DNA from: Syntrophomonas sp.
GTDB taxonomy: Bacteria; Bacillota; Syntrophomonadia; Syntrophomonadales; Syntrophomonadaceae
NCBI GenBank assembly: GCA_016841425.1
Contig: JAENZE010000001.1
Span: forward strand, 124,001 to 188,000
Direction: 5' to 3'
DNA: 64,000 nt
The stretch's first letter is position 1, and each line of letters starts with the position of its first letter. Below, one piece after another: positions 62,036-64,000 of this stretch. The position numbers and the translations under genes were made by a program. The notes beneath the pieces are model-generated. The model was not told where the DNA came from and searched no databases. It was given only the letters and a program-made list of their open reading frames with translations.

Positions 62036-63196
62036 TTAAATTTTACGATTTATTCTATTTAACAGGCTGCCCCGCTTAATAGTATCAATTCCGAATTTAC
62101 TCTTCATATCATCTATTATTTGATCTAGAGTATCGTTTTCATCTACAAAAAGAGCCGGTTGTTCTATAGTCCGGTCATTCAATTTGCTGCAGTTTAGTCC
62201 TAACAAACGAAGACATTCTCCTGCCAGGCCGGATTTGTGGTACAGATTAAGGGCTATTTTATAGATGGTAAGGTCAGCATCCACGCCTTGCTGCAGGGTC
62301 TGGCTGCGGGTCAAGGTCTGGAAGTCGGGGGTGCGCATTTTGATGGTAACGGTATGGGCTATAAGCGAGGCATGTCTTACTCGGTAAGCTACCTGACAGC
62401 TCAATTCCAGCAGCAGGTGCTCGATTTCTTTTTGGTCGTCCAGGTCCTGAGGGAAGGTTATTTCATTTCCAATAGACTTTTGTTCTGACCTTGATAACAC
62501 CGGTCTGGAATCCTGCCCCCTGCAGAGTTGGATATAAAAGTCGGTATTTGATCCTAGAATCGCTTCCAACTTGAAGCGCGGATATAACAGCAGGTCGGAA
62601 GCAGTAGCAATACCTGCCTGCTTTAATCGTTGAGCAGTTTTGCTGCCTATCCCCCATATCTCGTTTACAGGAAGCAAGGGTAAAATTTCCCTTACCTGCT
62701 CCTCGCCCAATTCCAATAGACCATTTGGTTTGCCGAGATTAGTGGCCAATTTAGCCAGGAATTTATTGGCTGCAATACCTACTGATATCAACAGGCCAGT
62801 CTCCTCCCATACATCTTGTTTTATCAATTGAGCGATTTGAGTAGAGCTGCCGAACAAACTATGGCAGCCGGAAACGTCGAGGAAAGCCTCGTCTATGGAA
62901 AGGGGCTCTATAACAGGCGAGTACCTATGAAGAATGGCAAAGACCTGTTGTGAAGCCTTAATATATTTAGGAATGTCGGGTGGGAGAAAAATGGCCTGCG
63001 GGCAAAGCCGGTAGGCCTGGTTTGCAGGCATGGCCGAATATATTCCATACTTCCTGGCTTCATATGAACAGGTAGAAACCACGCCCCGACTTCCAGGACG
63101 TCCACCAACGATGACCGGTTTTCCACGCAGAGCAGGTTGATCCCGCTGTTCAACTGAAGCATAAAAAGCGTCTAGATCGCAGTGAAGGATGTCCAT
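62036..63196 (-). CDS. dinB: DNA polymerase IV
   Basis: A 386-aa Y-family translesion polymerase. Catalytic acids are D7 in HCDLDAFYASVE and D102/E103 in SIDEAFLDVSG. The helix-hairpin-helix thumb (VNEIWGIGSKTAQRLKQAGI) and little finger follow. The C-terminus lacks an obvious beta-clamp motif of the QLxLF kind, although EQPALFVDE is near. An SOS box at its promoter implies induction by DNA damage. The start ATG follows a poor ribosome binding site. Error-prone bypass of lesions is the expected role. Confidence 0.95.
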   Translation of the reverse strand: MDILHCDLDAFYASVEQRDQPALRGKPVIVGGRPGSRGVVSTCSYEARKYGIYSAMPANQAYRLCPQAIFLPPDIPKYIKASQQVFAILHRYSPVIEPLSIDEAFLDVSGCHSLFGSSTQIAQLIKQDVWEETGLLISVGIAANKFLAKLATNLGKPNGLLELGEEQVREILPLLPVNEIWGIGSKTAQRLKQAGIATASDLLLYPRFKLEAILGSNTDFYIQLCRGQDSRPVLSRSEQKSIGNEITFPQDLDDQKEIEHLLLELSCQVAYRVRHASLIAHTVTIKMRTPDFQTLTRSQTLQQGVDADLTIYKIALNLYHKSGLAGECLRLLGLNCSKLNDRTIEQPALFVDENDTLDQIIDDMKSKFGIDTIKRGSLLNRINRKI

Positions 63197-63206
63197 AACT
63201 ATACCT

Positions 63207-63231
63207 CGAACAGATGTTTGAATTAATTATA
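63207..63231 (-). promoter_or_regulatory. LexA (DinR) box and -10 of dinB
   Basis: CGAACAGATGTTTG (63207-63220) fits the Gram-positive LexA consensus CGAACRNRYGTTYG. It lies directly downstream of a minus-strand TATAAT (63226-63231), where binding would block transcription. Confidence 0.85.
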
Positions 63232-63320
63232 CTATAGACCGAAAGGGGTAACCAGGGCGAAAAAATTCTGCAGCATCTTGTGCAAAATTCCACTTTGTGT
63301 GACATGTTTGATGCAATTTG

Positions 63321-63349
63321 TTGATAAATAAGGACACAGGTCGTATAAT
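63321..63349 (+). promoter_or_regulatory. Sigma-A promoter of the NERD-domain gene
   Basis: TTGATA (63321-63326) and TATAAT (63344-63349) at 17-bp spacing, about 100 bp upstream of the GTG start. Confidence 0.7.
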
Positions 63350-63452
63350 TCTAAAAAAAAAATGGTAATTTAGGTTAATATTTATGGCATATCTTTGTTA
63401 TAATAAAAATGATATATCCACCAGGAAAACTGAATAAGGAAAGGAGCGACAC

Positions 63453-64000
63453 GTGAGTACGATATTGATACTGTCTCCGATAATCCTGGTTGCGATAGCT
63501 GCGGTCATATTTATCCTGGCGGTAAAGTCAAGGGATAAAAAGAATGAAACCCAGAGAAAGATCATGCAGAGTGGAGACAGAGGGGAACTAAAAGTTCAAC
63601 AAGTATTATCTAATTTGGAGAATCCGAAATCGCGTTATAGAGTCTATCATAACATCAAACTGGGGCCCGATGATGAGCATACTAATGAATACGATACTTT
63701 AGTAGTAGGGCCTAATGGAATATTCCACATAGAAACCAAGAATTACGGCGGAGAACGCGGTGGAATAATTGATGTTGACAGCAATGGGAATTGGATCCTG
63801 CATAAAAAAAGCGGATACTCCAAGATCATTACCAATCCTGCAGGACAGCTTGATTCACACGAATATCGTCTGCAGGGCTTTCTGAAAAAAGTAGTAGGTG
63901 TAAGAAATTTGCCTACGCAGGGGATTGTGGTGTTATCATGTGATAACATTACGGTACGTTATAATAAAAAATTAGAAAATGAATTAACGGTTTTAGGCCG
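63453..64000 (+). CDS. NERD-domain (nuclease-related) membrane protein, 3' truncated
   Basis: The frame starts at GTG 63453, with AAGGAG seven bases upstream, and runs past the window end. An N-terminal membrane helix (ILSPIILVAIAAVIFILAV) is followed by a NERD domain: GDRGELKVQQVL, then NEYDTLVVGPNGIFHIETKN. The E, D and ExK residues match the nuclease-like core. Such proteins are membrane-anchored with a probable DNA-processing activity that is not characterised. At least 182 residues are visible. Proximity to dinB is divergent and may be incidental. Confidence 0.85.
   Translation, partial: MSTILILSPIILVAIAAVIFILAVKSRDKKNETQRKIMQSGDRGELKVQQVLSNLENPKSRYRVYHNIKLGPDDEHTNEYDTLVVGPNGIFHIETKNYGGERGGIIDVDSNGNWILHKKSGYSKIITNPAGQLDSHEYRLQGFLKKVVGVRNLPTQGIVVLSCDNITVRYNKKLENELTVLG

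Overview
The window looks like the chromosome of an anaerobic, endospore-forming Firmicute, probably Syntrophomonadaceae (Syntrophomonas-like). This is inferred from Gram-positive style ribosome binding sites, CotF-like coat proteins, a GerMN lipoprotein, HisZ plus short HisG, an Fe-S type PurF and a ykkC-class leader upstream of purE. Nothing in the window fixes the species. No rRNA and no CRISPR array is present; the one tRNA is tRNA-Leu(TAG).

Layout. 1-2.6 kb: a 3' membrane-protein fragment, a class II aldolase, an FMN reductase and two small spore-coat genes. 2.7-7.4 kb: a compact minus-strand cyanophycin operon (iadA-cphB-cphA) able to make, cleave and recycle the Asp-Arg polymer. 7.6-8.8 kb: an Rrf2 regulator with a clear promoter, a tiny coupled ORF and a CGGC-domain protein. 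9-15.4 kb: membrane proteins, two MBL-fold paralogues around a TetR regulator and a thioesterase, and glnA. 15.7-18.6 kb: a membrane-anchored unknown and hpt-guaA.

18.8-27.8 kb is an accessory island. It begins with a decayed methyltransferase fragment and carries a type I restriction-modification locus: a 67-aa Cys protein, a half-size hsdS, hsdM, dinD with an internal stop, full hsdS, hsdR and a YgjP-like metallopeptidase. It ends at an imperfect 23-bp inverted repeat. 28-35.3 kb (minus strand) is an unusual block: an actin-like ParM-family protein, two family 2 glycosyltransferases around an unknown protein, a 124-aa protein that duplicates the tail of a neighbouring SBBP beta-propeller protein, and a GerMN lipoprotein. 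I consider this the best candidate for an undescribed assembly or surface system.

35.8-55.9 kb is one long plus-strand purine-histidine cluster: purE-B-C-S-Q-L-F-M-N-H-D, an unknown membrane protein, an HD phosphohydrolase, then hisZ-G-D-B-H-A-F-IE. A sigma-A promoter and a ykkC-family riboswitch, most likely the PRPP subtype, precede purE. Both pathways draw on PRPP, and AICAR released by HisH/HisF re-enters at PurH, so a PRPP sensor at the head makes metabolic sense. purK, hisC and a histidinol-phosphate phosphatase are not recognisable here.

56.2-64 kb: a CNNM/CBS protein, a CPA1 antiporter that probably starts at ATT, a REP-associated transposase flanked by inverted copies of a 29-nt hairpin repeat, tRNA-Leu, a 56-aa TatA, trmO, SOS-controlled dinB and a truncated NERD-domain gene. 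The 29-nt repeat also occurs as a palindromic pair near 35.4 kb. A related repeat with a different but still paired stem lies 360 bp further on, giving two REP subfamilies in one window.
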